From positions 28,719,777 to 28,783,776 of the forward strand of contig CM055093.1 in the NCBI GenBank assembly GCA_029204225.1: a DNA stretch of 64,000 bases. The letters run 5' to 3'. Every line of letters begins with the position of its first letter. The stretch's first letter is position 1. Shown here in pieces: positions 10,054 through 21,800 of the stretch. The translations under genes and the position numbers were made by a program. This stretch comes from Diphasiastrum complanatum. Its lineage: Eukaryota > Streptophyta > Lycopodiopsida > Lycopodiales > Lycopodiaceae. A model generated the notes under the pieces. The model saw only the letters and a list, made by a program, of their open reading frames with translations. It did no database searches and had not been told where the DNA came from.

Positions 10054-11080
10054 TTGGCTTACAGAAAAGGGAAGGAACCCATGGAAATGGAAGAACAGGA
10101 ACAATTCGCCGAAGAACTCGACGAACTGGTTACCAAGGAGCAGTTTTTTCAGTTGGTAACAGAAGTGGATGAACCGAAGTTGGCATTAACCAATTTCAAG
10201 TCCAGTGTGGATGACTCGTTCGCCGAACTCAAGAGCTTGATTTTGAGTTCCGTGAAAGGAAGCCTTCCCTCCACTTCTCAGTTGCCTCCTTCTCCACTTC
10301 CATCAGTTTCGGGTGAGACTTTACGGTCTCACCCCAGTGTCTTTAAAGATTTAAAGCCTCCTACTTTTAATGGGGAAGAGAAGGATAGAAATGCAGACAT
10401 TCTACAAACCTTCCTCAGCAAATGGAAGAACATTCATGCTCTTAAACAGACCCCTGACCATTTGCAAGCTATTGAGGCCAGTCTTTCCTTAGGGCCTATG
10501 GCCTATAAGTGGTGGTTAAATCTCCAGGAGACTGGGTAGACTCCCTGGTCATGAAAAGCTTTTGAAGAAACTTTCCTAAGAGAATTTCTACCAGAAAATG
10601 AACTTGATAGAGCCTGGGAAGCCTGGGAAAGAACAGCAATGGACAAGTCCCTCATCCAATATATCTCGCAGTATCGAGAAGCAATTTTGAAGATTAAAAA
10701 TATGGACGATTATCAGAAAATCAGGGAATTTGTCCGTGGCCTCAAAGATGAACATAAAGTAGAGGTCCAGAGAAACTTGCCTACTACCCTTGAGCAAGCT
10801 CTCAGATATGCTCAAATCTATGATGATTCAGTGGGTATGAAGAGGGCGAGACAGCAACCACTTTCTGAGCAGCCTCCTCAGAAAGACTTTCAATTTAAAA
10901 AAAAGTTTTTAAAAAGAAAGAAAGAAGATAAATTTAAAGGTGAAGCTCCTCAAAAACGCCCTTCACTCATACAGCCCTTAAAACCAGATGATTTTGAGAA
11001 AGTCAAACAAGAACGTTTGTGCTTTGTGTGTATGGGCAAGGGACACAGTCAGACAGTGTCCCAAGGGGCCTTTCACTAAA
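10054..11080 (+). pseudogene. Chromovirus gag inside the copia element, broken
   Basis: Starts MAYRKGKEPMEMEEQ. A gag core follows (TFLSKWKNIHALKQ ... AYKWWLNLQ), then stops at about 10537-10553, then FLREFLPENELDRAWEAWE and FVRGLKDEHKVEVQRNLP. It ends with a zinc knuckle split by a frameshift near 11050 (CFVCMGKGHS | RQCPKG). Gag forms the particle; the knuckle binds RNA. The gypsy 5' LTR and leader that should precede it are absent, and copia leader runs straight into it. Confidence 0.8.
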
Positions 11081-11084
11081 AAAG

Positions 11085-11582
11085 ATAAGAAAGATAAAAA
11101 ACAAGTTCATCTTGTTCAGACTGTATGTTTCCCCAGTGACTCGGCAGCTTCCGAGATCAAAGTGTATCATGAAGATCATGAACACTGTTGCCAGCAGACC
11201 TCTGCAATGCTAGCGAGACCCTTCAGCTTTGGGCCGCATGACCTAGTACGTATGCATGGGAAAGTTGGCAACCAGTCATTAAGAGTTATGGTTGATGATG
11301 GGGCAGCCCATAATTTCATCAACTACACCCTGGTTAAAAAGCTTAAACTTCCAGAAGTACCTAGTCAGCAAGGGTGAAGATAAAAAAATATGGGAAACTA
11401 TGGTAGGTGATTTGAATCTTGGTATTCAGGGGTACCAAGATGAAATAAACTTTCAGATAATGCACCTGGATCGTACAGACATTGTTCTCGGGAGAGATTG
11501 GCTCTACAATTTAGGACCTTCCCTCCACAAAAACTATCAGGAGAACACCCTCAGCTTTCAGCATAAAGGCTGAGAGATCCAG
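11085..11582 (+). pseudogene. Chromovirus protease region, broken
   Basis: Contains LRVMVDDGAAHNFINYTLVKKL, the retropepsin motif with DDGA where DSGA is usual, so the catalytic Asp is kept but Ser is changed. A frameshift near 11370 moves to IMHLDRTDIVLGRDWLYNLGP, the typical C-terminal protease block (IVLGMDWL). Confidence 0.8.
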
Positions 11583-12690
11583 TTGCATGGGGAGCATGAT
11601 GTTCCCAACAGTCCTATGGTCTGCAGTTCAGAGCTCTGTCAGCTAATCGGAGACGAAGACCATCAGGTATTCTTATGTGACTTTCAGTTTATTCCTGAAG
11701 TTTCTATTTCTAGTTCTATTCAGCAGAAAATCAGTAAATTAGAAACTTTATTGTCTAAATTTAAAGATGTTTTTCCTGAAGATTTGCCACATGGTTTACC
11801 ACCTAGCAGAGAGGTAGATCATGTAATAAACCTAGTACCAGGTACAGCACCTGTTTCTAAACCTTCGTATCGGGTCAGCCGAACAGAGGATGAAGAAATA
11901 ACTAGGCAGTTAACAGATTATCTTCGGAAAGGCCAAATTCAGACCAGTAGTTCACCATGGGCCTCACCAGTCCTATTGGTGAAAAAGAAAGAGGGGTCTA
12001 TGCGTCTTTGTGTAGATTACTGAGCCCTCAATAAAGTCACAATTAAGAATAAATACCCTATGCCTCGGGCAGACGAGTTGTTTGACCAACTCGACGAGGC
12101 TAAGTTTTTCAGTAAAATATACCTCAAATCGGGATATCATCAAGTCCGTAATAAATCGGAAGATATCTCGAAAACAGCTTTTAGGACTCGTCACGGTCAT
12201 TATGAATTTAAGGTGATGCCATTTGGGCTCACAAATGCTCCAGCTACCTTTATGACCTTGATGAACAGTGTCCTCAGACGATACTTGGGTAAGTTTGTAG
12301 TCGTATTTTTAGATGACATCCTCGTCTACAGCAAAACGAGGAAGGAGCACCTAAAACACCTCAGAAAGGTATTTCGACTGCTCAGAAAGCATAAGCTTTA
12401 TGCTAAACAATCCAAGTGTGAATTCTTCGTTGAAGAAGTAGCATATTTGGGTCACATTATCTCTTCAGATGGGATTAAGATGGACCCAAATAAGGTTAAA
12501 GCCATACTCAGTTGGCTAAGACCTCAAAATATTTTGGAACTTCAGATCTTTCTTGGTTTGGCGGGATATTACAGACGATTTGTCAAGGAATATGCTCAGA
12601 TAGCAGTTCCCATGACAAATCTTCTTAAGGGGAAGGGAAAGGAGTTCATTTGGGAGTCCGCTTCAGCAACGCTCACCCACAACTGTAGGG
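11583..12690 (+). pseudogene. Chromovirus reverse transcriptase, truncated
   Basis: RT blocks in order: VDHVINLVPGTAPVSKPSYR, SPWASPVLLVKKKEGSMRLC, a stop (TGA about 12021), [37 protein letters not shown] and the intact active site [14 protein letters not shown], then [17 protein letters not shown] and [16 protein letters not shown]. It breaks off at GKEFIWESA; the RNase H and most of the integrase are deleted, and the next base already belongs to the integrase tail. Confidence 0.88.
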
Positions 12691-13248
12691 TTACAAGAAA
12701 AAGTTGAAGCAGCCAGAAACTTTTTAGAGGACCTAAACCAGATGATAGAACATGCTAAGCGTAGCATTAGGCAGTCCCAGGATCGAGCCAGGCATTATGC
12801 AGATCCACACAGACGGGATGTGCAGTTCTCCACTGGTGAGAAAGTCTACTTGAGAGTCCCAGTCGACTCTAAAACCCTCAAATCAGGAATGTGTGCTAAG
12901 TTGTCTCCAAGGTATTGTGGTCCCTTTACCATCAGTAGGAGACTAGGCGAGGTCACCTATGAACTAGAACTCCCACACAGCAGTAAAGTTTTTCCAGTCT
13001 TTCATGTAAGTCAGTTACGAAAAGCCTTAACCAAATCAGACAATCTGGTAGGGGACAGTGTTCTAGTTCTCCCATTGGATCCTCAGCAACCTCCACATGA
13101 ACCAGAGGAGATTCTTGATAGTAGAGAGACGCAGACTCGTCATACTCTATACCGAGAATATCTGGTTAAGTGGAATGATCAGCCTGTTGAGAATGCCACT
13201 TGGGAAAGAGGCAACGTCCTTCGCAAGATTTTTCCAGACTTGTCTTAG
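12691..13248 (+). pseudogene. Chromovirus integrase tail with chromodomain
   Basis: Joined directly to the truncated RT. Blocks: ARHYADPHRRDVQFSTGEKV, LSPRYCGPFTISRRLGEVTY, FPVFHVSQLRKAL and a clear chromodomain EEILDSRETQTRHTLYREYL, then VKWNDQPVENATWE. The chromodomain guides chromovirus integrase to marked chromatin. The 168-codon frame is open to its own stop, followed by the purine tract AAGGGGGGGGAG. Confidence 0.88.
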
Positions 13249-13279
13249 AGGACCAAGACGGTTCTTAAGGGGGGGGGAG

Positions 13280-13640
13280 TGTTACGAGCTCGTGACCAGT
13301 GCCGAACCCTAGAGAACACGGATAGGTCAGATACCACAGTCAGGGTCGTGTCCAGTGTACATGACCAACAGGGCAAGACAGTGTGAGTAGTGTGCCCCAA
13401 CATGGTCCATAGCCATGGCGGGCCTAACACAGCCTAGGGACCCTGTCAGCAGGATAGGGCCCCCAGTTGGGTCCCGACGTGCAGTCGGCCACGTCAGTGC
13501 CACGTGGCCGACACTTGGCAATTGCATGCTACCAATCCTCACACTGGGCTAGGAGGGGCTTACTCTATATCAGGGAGTAGGCAAGGTTGGGTGGATCAGT
13601 TAGTGTTTGCCCTACTATGGTGTTAGGATCTATTACAGAG
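13280..13640 (+). repeat. Chromovirus 3' LTR, truncated
   Basis: Begins TGTTACGAGC right after the purine tract and runs about 360 bp before copia coding sequence resumes. No matching 5' LTR is found at the left end of the gypsy segment (about 10048), and no target duplication flanks it. Confidence 0.55.
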
Positions 13641-14050
13641 CCTGAGAGCTCGAAAATGGGCGAAGAAAGAGCGAACAGAAACTGTTCGACCGCCTATATC
13701 TGTGAAGACGTGTGTGCAGCATCAACATCTGACACACATGAGGTGATTCTAGACTCAGGAGCCACCTCACACTTCGTGACATCAAGACGAATAATGTCTG
13801 ATTTCAGAAGTGCAAATCCCTCAAGATTCATAGTTCTTGGAGATGGATCAAGACATCAAGTGAACGGTATTGGTTCACTATGGCTCAACACCAACGGCAG
13901 AGACAGACGACTCGAAGATGTTCTGTTCAGGCCTACTCTGCAACAAGACTTGCTCTCTGTAGCAAGAATTGCAGATGCAAGGATGCGTGTGACGTTTTCT
14001 GACGAAGCATGCAATGTGATTGATGCCAGTGAAGGGCAAGATGTCACGCA
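13641..14050 (+). pseudogene. Copia protease region
   Basis: Contains EVILDSGATSHFVTSRRIM, the copia retropepsin motif with intact DSGA, followed by VNGIGSLWLN and QQDLLSVARIADARM. A deletion near 14010-14025 then removes the zinc-binding GAG-pre-integrase domain and shifts the frame to GKMSRTPF. Copia gag itself is absent. Confidence 0.85.
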
Positions 14051-14940
14051 CACCATTCGTCAAAGACTCCTACAGAACGACTAAGATTCTGGAGCTAGTG
14101 CATTCTGACATCTGTGGACCATTCAACGTGATCTCAGTAGGAGGTTCAAAATATTATATAACCTTCATTGATGATTATAGCAAATTTGCCAGGGTGTATT
14201 TTATTCAAAATAAATCTGAAGCACTTGATAAATTCACAGAATATGTGAATTGGGCTGAGAGATGTACAGGAAGCAAAGTGAAGCAGATCAGAACAGATCG
14301 AGGTGGCGAATACATGTCGAATCGCTTTACTGACTTCTGCAATGATCATGGCATCATTCACAAAAGAACTGCAGCCTACACACCGAAGCACAATGGTGTT
14401 GTTGAATGAAAGAATAGGACCCTGATGGAAGCAGCCAGATGCATGATGGCCTACTCGAAAGCTCCAAGGGCACTGTGGGCTGAAGCAGTAGCTACAGCTG
14501 CATACATCCAGAACAGAACAGGCAAGTCTAGTGTTCCTCACACGACACCACATGAGCTATGGTGGGGTAGAAAGCCCAATCTGTCTCACGTCAGAATCTT
14601 TGGTTGTGCAACTTATGTACATATTCCTAATAAGCTTCAAAAGAAGCTTGATGAGAAAGCCGAGCAGGGATTTCTGGTAGGTTATGACAACAATTCGTCA
14701 TACTACAGAGTCTACATGCCAGACACGAACACTGTGAAAACAGTGAGAGATGTCAGATTCGATGAGAGTAGGACAATGGCCAACGACTATCCTGTCAGCT
14801 ACGAAGTTCTGGAGAGACAGTACTATGACCTGCCGCCAATGACAGAGGGAGCAGAGGACGAACACGAAAACGAAGATTTTCGAGTGACGAATCTGACGAA
14901 GAAAGATTCGAGAGGCAACCTGCCGCCGCAGTTCCTGTAA
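14020..14940 (+). pseudogene. Copia integrase, one stop at the catalytic Glu
   Basis: KILELVHSDICGPFNVISVG carries the first catalytic Asp, KQIRTDRGGEYMSNRF the second. The third, Glu, is in HNGVVE, directly followed by a TGA (14407-14409) where Arg is usual, then KNRTLMEAARCMMAYSKAPR. The C-terminal block FGCATYVHIPNKLQKKLDEK ends in FDESR. Only the zinc domain and the single stop separate it from an intact core. Confidence 0.88.
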
Positions 14941-16380
14941 ACCAAGATGGTTCCGGACCGAGCAGAGCAGACAATGGCAAAGGCATAGTTGTCCCAGGAG
15001 GATCTCCCAAAAGGTCGACAAGACCACGAAGAGCGCCAACAAGATATGTGCCAGGCAGCTCCGCTTCCATATCAGAAGAGTTCTGCGGCTTCAGTGGTGA
15101 ACCACAGACTTTCGAGGAAGCGATTGAAAGTCCAGAAAAGGACAGATGGATCCAAGCCATGAACGAAGAGATGGAGTCCATGAGGAAGAACCAGGTATGG
15201 ACGTTGGAGCCATTACCACATAAGCGCAAGACTGTCAAATGCAAATGGGTTTTCAAGCTCAAATATGGACCAGATGGGAACATCACGAAATACAAGGCAA
15301 GACTGGTAGCGAAAGGTTTCTCCTAGAGATATGGAATTGACTACTCTGAAACCTTCTCTCCTGTCATCAAACATTCGTCCCTACGTCTGTTATTTGCATA
15401 TGCAGCAGCTTATGACCTCAGGATCCACATTGTGGACGAGAAGACAGCCTTCTTGCATGGCGAATTAGACGAAGAGGTCTACATGGATCAACCCCCAGGA
15501 TACGTCTCGAATTCACTTCCTGACTATGCATGCAGAATGCACAGAAGTATCTAAAGTCTGAAACAATCAGCCCGACAATGGTACAAGAAGAAAGATTAAG
15601 CCCTGAAATCATTAGGATTCAAGCCTTTGTTGGCTGATTCTAATGTATATGTTAGAGTTACAGATGGGCAGATCATCATAGTGGCTATATATGTGGACGA
15701 CACTCTGATACTTTGCAGGAGTGAGCAGCTAAGTGCTGAAGTAAAGGCAGACATCTCAAAACATTTCGAGATAGTGGATCTGGGAGAAGCCAGGTGTTAC
15801 CTAGGCTTACAAATTGAAAGGGACTACGAGGGAGGTAAGTTATACCTTCACCAGTCCAGATACACCCAAAAGATCCTAGAGGACTTTGGGATGCTGAACT
15901 GCAAAGGAGCGAACACTCCAATGCTCGTAGGGACGGTGCTGACAAATGATGAATGTCTGAAGACTGAGGAAGAGAGAGAACAAATGCAGCTCACACCTTA
16001 CAGGAAGTTGATAGGATCACTGATGTACCTTGCAAACAACACACGCCCTAATATCACTTATGCAGTGTTCAGGATGAGCCAATTCTACACGAATCTAGGC
16101 TTGACACATTGGAAGATTGCAAAATGCATTTTGCAATATCTTCAATTAACGAGGGATTATGGCTTGTGTTATTGTCGTGATGCAGGTTTCAGGATATTTT
16201 CCTACAGTGATGCTAGCTGGGCATCTCTCAAGGATGACTGTAAAAGCGTCTCAGGAGGATGCACCATCGCATCAGGAGCAGCAGTTCTCTGGGTCAGCAA
16301 GAAGCAGACCGTTGTAGCCCAGTCATCCTGCAAAGCAAAATATGTTGCAGCAGCAAAGATGGCCAACGAAATAATCTAGC
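14941..16380 (+). pseudogene. Copia reverse transcriptase and RNase H first part
   Basis: Begins EAIESPEKDRWIQAMNEEME, then WVFKLKYGPDGNITKYKARL, stops at about 15325, 15552 and 15597, then VAIYVDDTLILCRSEQ with the intact YVDD active site, KYLGLQIE-like CYLGLQIERDYEGGKLYLHQ and LIGSLMYLANNTRPNITYAV. RNase H starts at FSYSDASWASLKDDCKSVSG. The usual STEAEY block reads SSCKAKYVAA, so the acidic residues are lysines. Confidence 0.88.
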
Positions 16381-16677
16381 TAAGGCAGTTCCTGGACGAA
16401 TTGGGCGAAACAAGGAATGAGCCCCTGGTCTTGCAGATGGACAACACCTCTGCAATACACCTGACGAAAGATCTCGTGTTCCATTCCAGAACGAAGCACA
16501 TTGCGATCAAGTACCACTTGATCAGGGATCTAATTGAAAAGAAGATGCTGCAGACCACCTTCATCGGAACGAAAGACATGGTTGCTGACATCTTCACTAA
16601 AGCCCTGGACAAAGGACTCTTTGAGAGACAGAGGAGCAGTCTCGGGATCGTAAAGCTATCATGCTTTGAGAGGGAGC
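16381..16677 (+). pseudogene. Copia RNase H C-terminal part and purine tract
   Basis: LQMDNTSAIHLTKDLVFHSR, KHIAIKYHLIRDLIEKK and DIFTKALDKGLFERQR are the standard end of copia pol. GAGAGGGAG at the end is the polypurine tract that primes plus-strand DNA; the 3' LTR starts directly after it. Confidence 0.88.
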
Positions 16678-17591
16678 TGAAGAAACGAAATGTTTCTAAC
16701 TACAAAGCCTTGGTACCTTTCAGCCCTCAGCCTGACGAAGATGTTCGCGAACACGAAAGTCAGGAGACACGAAGCACGAAAAGTTTCGCGAACTCAAAAG
16801 TCAAAGGAAACGAAGACGAACGATTTGCGAACTCAAAAGTCAAAGGAAACGAAGACGAACGGTTCGCGAACTCGAAAGTCGAAGCAGACGAAGACGAACG
16901 GTTCGCGAATTTGAAAGATTCATGAACGAGAATCTTTTGCGGTCCAGTACGAGAGAAGGCAAACGACCAAAAAGAAACCTTCTCCTGCCCTCCATGCTCC
17001 AGAGAGTACCAGTGAGATCATGCAAGTACCCAGAAGTACAGATATCTGATCTAATGGCATGACGTCAACAGATACGTTTTAGGTCGTGGCTAATCTGCCA
17101 CTCTTGTCTTTTCTTGATTAGTTGTAGATGCTTAATTACTCTAATCTTAGATTTACATAGAGCGACTATGCTTACTGGATGATACTTGACATATAGATCA
17201 ACAGAGTACACACACAATGTAACATAGTAGTCTGATGCAAGAAAGCAATCAAGACAAAAATACAGAATACAATGTCCGCCTGCGTGCGAAGACAATTCTG
17301 TCTAGGATCTGTAGATCCAACTGTCCGCTAGTAAAGCGAGACAATTGCTCGTGAGAGAACTATGTTTCTCCCACGCCAACGCACTGAGTGGATTTGCATG
17401 TAGTGCTAGAGGAAATCAGAGAAAGATCAATATAGATGATTTTCTTGTTGTGTCTGATCTCGAATGGTAATGTGTCTGTTGTTTATTCGTGTGTCTAAGT
17501 TTCCTTGTTCATTTGAATTCCGCACCTTGGTTGAAACTATGTTGAATGTTGCATTAATTTTATAAAACGTAGATCAGCAGTGCCTGACTAC
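16678..17591 (+). repeat. Copia 3' LTR, cut by the next element
   Basis: Matches the 5' LTR from TGAAGAAACG to GCCTGACTAC and contains about 120 bp that the 5' copy lacks. Its last part (about 150 bp by comparison with the 5' LTR) is missing because the Tat element begins at 17592. It does not reappear after that element's end. Confidence 0.85.
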
Positions 17592-18809
17592 TGTGAAGAT
17601 GTGTATTTATTAAACAACGAATATACATCCGAATGAAGCAATATATATTCACATAAGAAGACAAGAGCTGGATACATTTATAATGAAGGGACCTGCCTAT
17701 ATTTTTCGCGACATACTAAATATCACATATAAAGGACAAGTCCTCAGCAATGAAGCGACATCTACAACAACCCTTAAATAAAGACACTTACATGAAACGA
17801 CTCGATCCGAATCGACAATTCTAACTATAGTAATCTAAACTCAGGGTTAGATACATCTTTGCGGTATAATCTACATACGTGTCAGATATATATTGGTTAA
17901 CCTTATTCAGTAAAGCGACACGCCTCTAATTTATAAAGACGTGATTGTTCGCTCTGAAGATGATAAAGAGAAGACACGATTCAGTCTTACTCACCAGGAG
18001 ATATAGTTTATGTATTCGCTGAGAGATAAAAGTTTATGTACTTGTGAGAGATCTTCTGAAGTACTCTAACAATCTTTCTTATATAAATCTATCTCTGGTC
18101 AGACAGTTGCATAAGCACATTACAGTCTATGCTGTGTATCCGTAAAAGTGTTCTAACGAACTGTCTTAAAACTAACTTATTCGTTCATTCGAATATTTGT
18201 TCGACACTCGAATACTTGTTCGATACCCGAATAACGTTTATCATCAGAAGTCTATCTCAGTCATCGATAGAAAAGTATGTATACAACTGAATTGATAGTC
18301 CCTGTCTGAAGAATTGAGATAAGATATCTGTATTCTGAATATCTCCGAACATATGTTTCTAACATATTCGAAGATTATACAAGAGATTTAACTCTGAGGA
18401 GAACACTAGTTGTTGAGGACTACTGTTTAACTTTTGTTAATCCAAGAATAAGATTAACTTTGATCACTGATGAACGAATACATCGAAATCAATCCGAATT
18501 CTTGCCGACACCTTAATCAGATAGAGTGGAGTACATTCGTACTACTCTGATAACAATTCTCTTGTAGAACGCCAATTCTTCGATTCGAAAGAGAAGACTG
18601 ATATTCCAATTTTAAACATTCATTTATCCATTAAGTAATACTGGTTACTTAACCCAAATGTCTGTTTGACAACCAGACTAATTCTCCATTTTATATCATA
18701 CGAATAAGTCAGAACAATATCAACATTATACCATAAAGAAGCTATCCTCTTGGGGATTCGACATTAAATACTACAAAACTATACCAAATACAATTGGTAT
18801 ACCACGACA
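17592..18809 (+). repeat. 5' LTR of the Tat-type element
   Basis: Begins TGTGAAGATG exactly at the break in the copia LTR. It probably ends at CGACA, 12 bases before the primer site; without a 3' LTR the right edge is uncertain. Rich in short CGAATA/TTCG motifs. Confidence 0.6.
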
Positions 18810-18821
18810 TAAACCAAATTT

Positions 18822-18840
18822 TGGCACCGTTGCCGGGGAT
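18822..18840 (+). other. Primer-binding site, Asp tRNA
   Basis: TGGCACCGTTGCCGGGGAT matches the complement of the plant tRNA-Asp 3' end (TGGCGCCGTTGCCGGGGAT) with one mismatch. Confidence 0.85.
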
Positions 18841-18897
18841 AGCCAAAAACAAACATGTTGATATAAAACTGACAAAATCATCGTCATTAATAAGTAT

Positions 18898-21800
18898 ATG
18901 TCAGACAGAGCTTCCCAACTCCAAAGATATCGAAAGATTCGAGAAGATTTTTTCAGAAATTTATCTGGAAGTTCTGATAGAGCTGAAACTTATTCGGATT
19001 TGTTAAAACCAGTTGCCAAACTAAAACCGAATATGGAAGGCCCTGCACCCCGACTTTCTTCAATTTCGAAGATCAGATACGATTATTTCAAAGGAACAAC
19101 CTCAGATGATGCGGACAGTTATGTTTCGCAGTTCGAATCAATTGCGAACGCGAATAATGAAGGTTCGGAGGCGGACAAACTGAGGATTTTTCCTGGTCTT
19201 CTCAGAAAACAAGCACGCATATGGTACAGCCAAGTCGAACCAGGACGAGTGGCTACCTGGTTGCTGCTGAAAGATGCGTTTCTACACCAATTCAGAGAAA
19301 TTGGTTATTCATCCAGAGTACTCGGCAGACTCAACAACCTAGAGAAGAAGAGTCGAGAATCTCTGAGAAGGTATACTCGTAAGGTCAAGAATCTTATTGG
19401 AAAACTAACTGGAGTATACCCCGTTGCGATGCAGATTGAATGGTTTCTGTCAGGTTTACCACCGAGTATAAATCGATACTGCAAACAAGGTGATACGACT
19501 ACCTTAGCAGCAGTCATTGCAAGTGCTGAAAACTATGAGACTTCTAAGCTTGCTCAGAAGAGAAAATCAACTAGACGAAGTCGAAAGTCTAAGCATGTTT
19601 CCAGTGGCAGTGAAGAGGATTCGAAGTCTGAATCCAGTTCCAGTTCCTCCAGTTCAGAATCCGAATTACACGACTCATCCGACTCTGAGACTGATGAGAG
19701 AGAACGAAGTAGTAAACGAAAACCCAAACGAAAGGACGATAAAAATTCGGAGATGAAGCCAACAACATCAAAGGTCGAAAAGATTTGGAGGAGAGATCTT
19801 GCAGATATTAACAAAAAATTCAACGATCTAAAAGTTCAGATTTCAGAGGTTGCTGACAAGAGACCGAAATCATCTTCTTCCAATTCAGGACTATGGTGTA
19901 CGAGGTGCGGTGCATCAGGACATTCGAAGGAAGATTGCAGAACAGTGAATATATCTTACGTTGAAGATCCAACACAGGAGGTGCTGTTTATTTTTCAGAA
20001 TAATGATACAACAACAAATTTTGTTCAAGGCACGACTACACCGTTCCAGCAATCCACCCCCAAATTCGGACCGAAAAGATATAATCCACCCGAATTTGTA
20101 ACATCAACAACAAAGACTTCGAATTTTCCAAGACCAGTTTCGGGCAATTGTTACAATTGTGGAGAACCAGGACATTTTTCACCAGACTGTCCGCAACCAC
20201 GGAAGCCAATTGGGTATGTACCTCTCTGTTCGAATTGTAAAGAACCAGGCCACAAATATCCTGATTGTCCCCAACCACAGAGACCAAGACCTAAATACCA
20301 GTATGTAGCGACACCTGCTGCAATGGTAGACTCGAAAGGAAAAGTTTCGGCAGATGCGGTTATACAAAAAATTGATCTTGTGGAAAACCAATCAACGAGG
20401 ACAACTGACCAATCTTGGCCAAGTGATATGGAAACAATATTCAAAGTAAACACGAGGAGTTCTTCGAAAGATGACTCGAAAACCAACTCGAAAGGTTCCT
20501 CGAAGAAACGCAGAAAATCATCTAAGAAGAAGGGAACGAATAAATCCCTAACAAAAGAAGATATTAAAGATGATCCCGACTATGATCGAAATGCTAAAAA
20601 TTTGTTTTCAAAAGATATATCTGCAGAAGCGAAAGAAATAATTGAAGAAGAACTACAAAGAGCAGCTACAGAAAGGAAAGTCACATTCGAAGAAGGGAAC
20701 GAATCAATTCATAAAACCAAACTGTCGAAAGCCATGATTGACAAGCCGATATCGAAGACGAAAGATTACGATATCGTAACTGATATTGGTTCTCTTCGTC
20801 CAAATATCACATTCGAACAATTGTTGGCAGACAATACTTACTATCGCAGGCAGTTAAAAGGACTTTCTACTCCAAAGAAGAAGAAAAGAAATCCCTTGCC
20901 AGAATTAGGAGTATTATCTATTGATTTGGGAGATCTTGGCGCACCGGAAATCGACATTACTATTGAGGGATGCTTAATCGAACATGTGCCGATTGATTCA
21001 GGTTCGAGCGTCAATATTATTACTGAAGAAACTGCTCACGCTCTGGGTTTGACAGATATTCGACCAACCAACCGAAATATCAAGTTGGCAGACTCAACAC
21101 GACGAAAGCCTGTCGGAGAGCTGGAGAACGTTACTGTGTATATACAAGCCAAGCCTTTTACCATGAATTTTATTGTTATCAAACCAATGGGTTTGCCTTC
21201 TTACTCTGTGCTAATTGGAAGGCCGTGGCTGTATCAGTCAAATGCTAGTGTTCATTGGAAGTCTAGGGAATTAAGATTTCAAACTGGCGAGACCAATAAT
21301 CGTGGAAAACCAGCAGAGGAGATCATTACCTGGAATAAAGATAGATACGAAGGCGAAACTCCTATGACCGACACTAGCTATACTTCGGAAAATTCTTCTT
21401 ATGCACTAAATATCTTCTCTAATGTTTCAGATGTCGAAGTTAAATTTTTCGAATGCTATGAGAATGATAACGATTCAGATAATGCAGAAGAATTCATCGA
21501 TGTTTGCAACACAGAACTAGATGAACTAGTTATTACTGAAGACGAATCAACAGATTCGTACGAATCGGACGACTCGCACGAATCAGACGAAGAAATTGAA
21601 AATAAGAATCAGTCTGTCGACACGAACATATCTATGGAGACAGCAATGCGCGAAATTCATGGATATTCAAAGTCTAGTATGACAGAAGGTATGATTTTAC
21701 CTGATTCAACAGAGCAAATTGAACTTGCACCGGGCAGATGTGTCCATGTTGCAAAGTCCTTGGGAGAAACTGAGTTATCTAAATACACTGAATTGCTTAA

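Larger units (their letters stand above)
8936..17591 (+). mobile_element. Ty1/copia element with an internal gypsy segment (mosaic)
   Basis: Two matching LTRs (8936-9866 and 16678-17591), a Met-tRNA primer site, and copia protease, integrase, RT and RNase H bracket a 3.6-kb chromovirus segment (about 10048-13640) that replaces copia gag. The 3' LTR is cut off by the Tat element that starts at 17592. All pol parts contain stops. It lies antisense to the host gene. Confidence 0.85.

Noticed and set aside
20036-20486. Minus-strand open frames inside the Tat gag-pol
   Set aside because: Shadows of the intact plus-strand frame, which carries the zinc knuckles.
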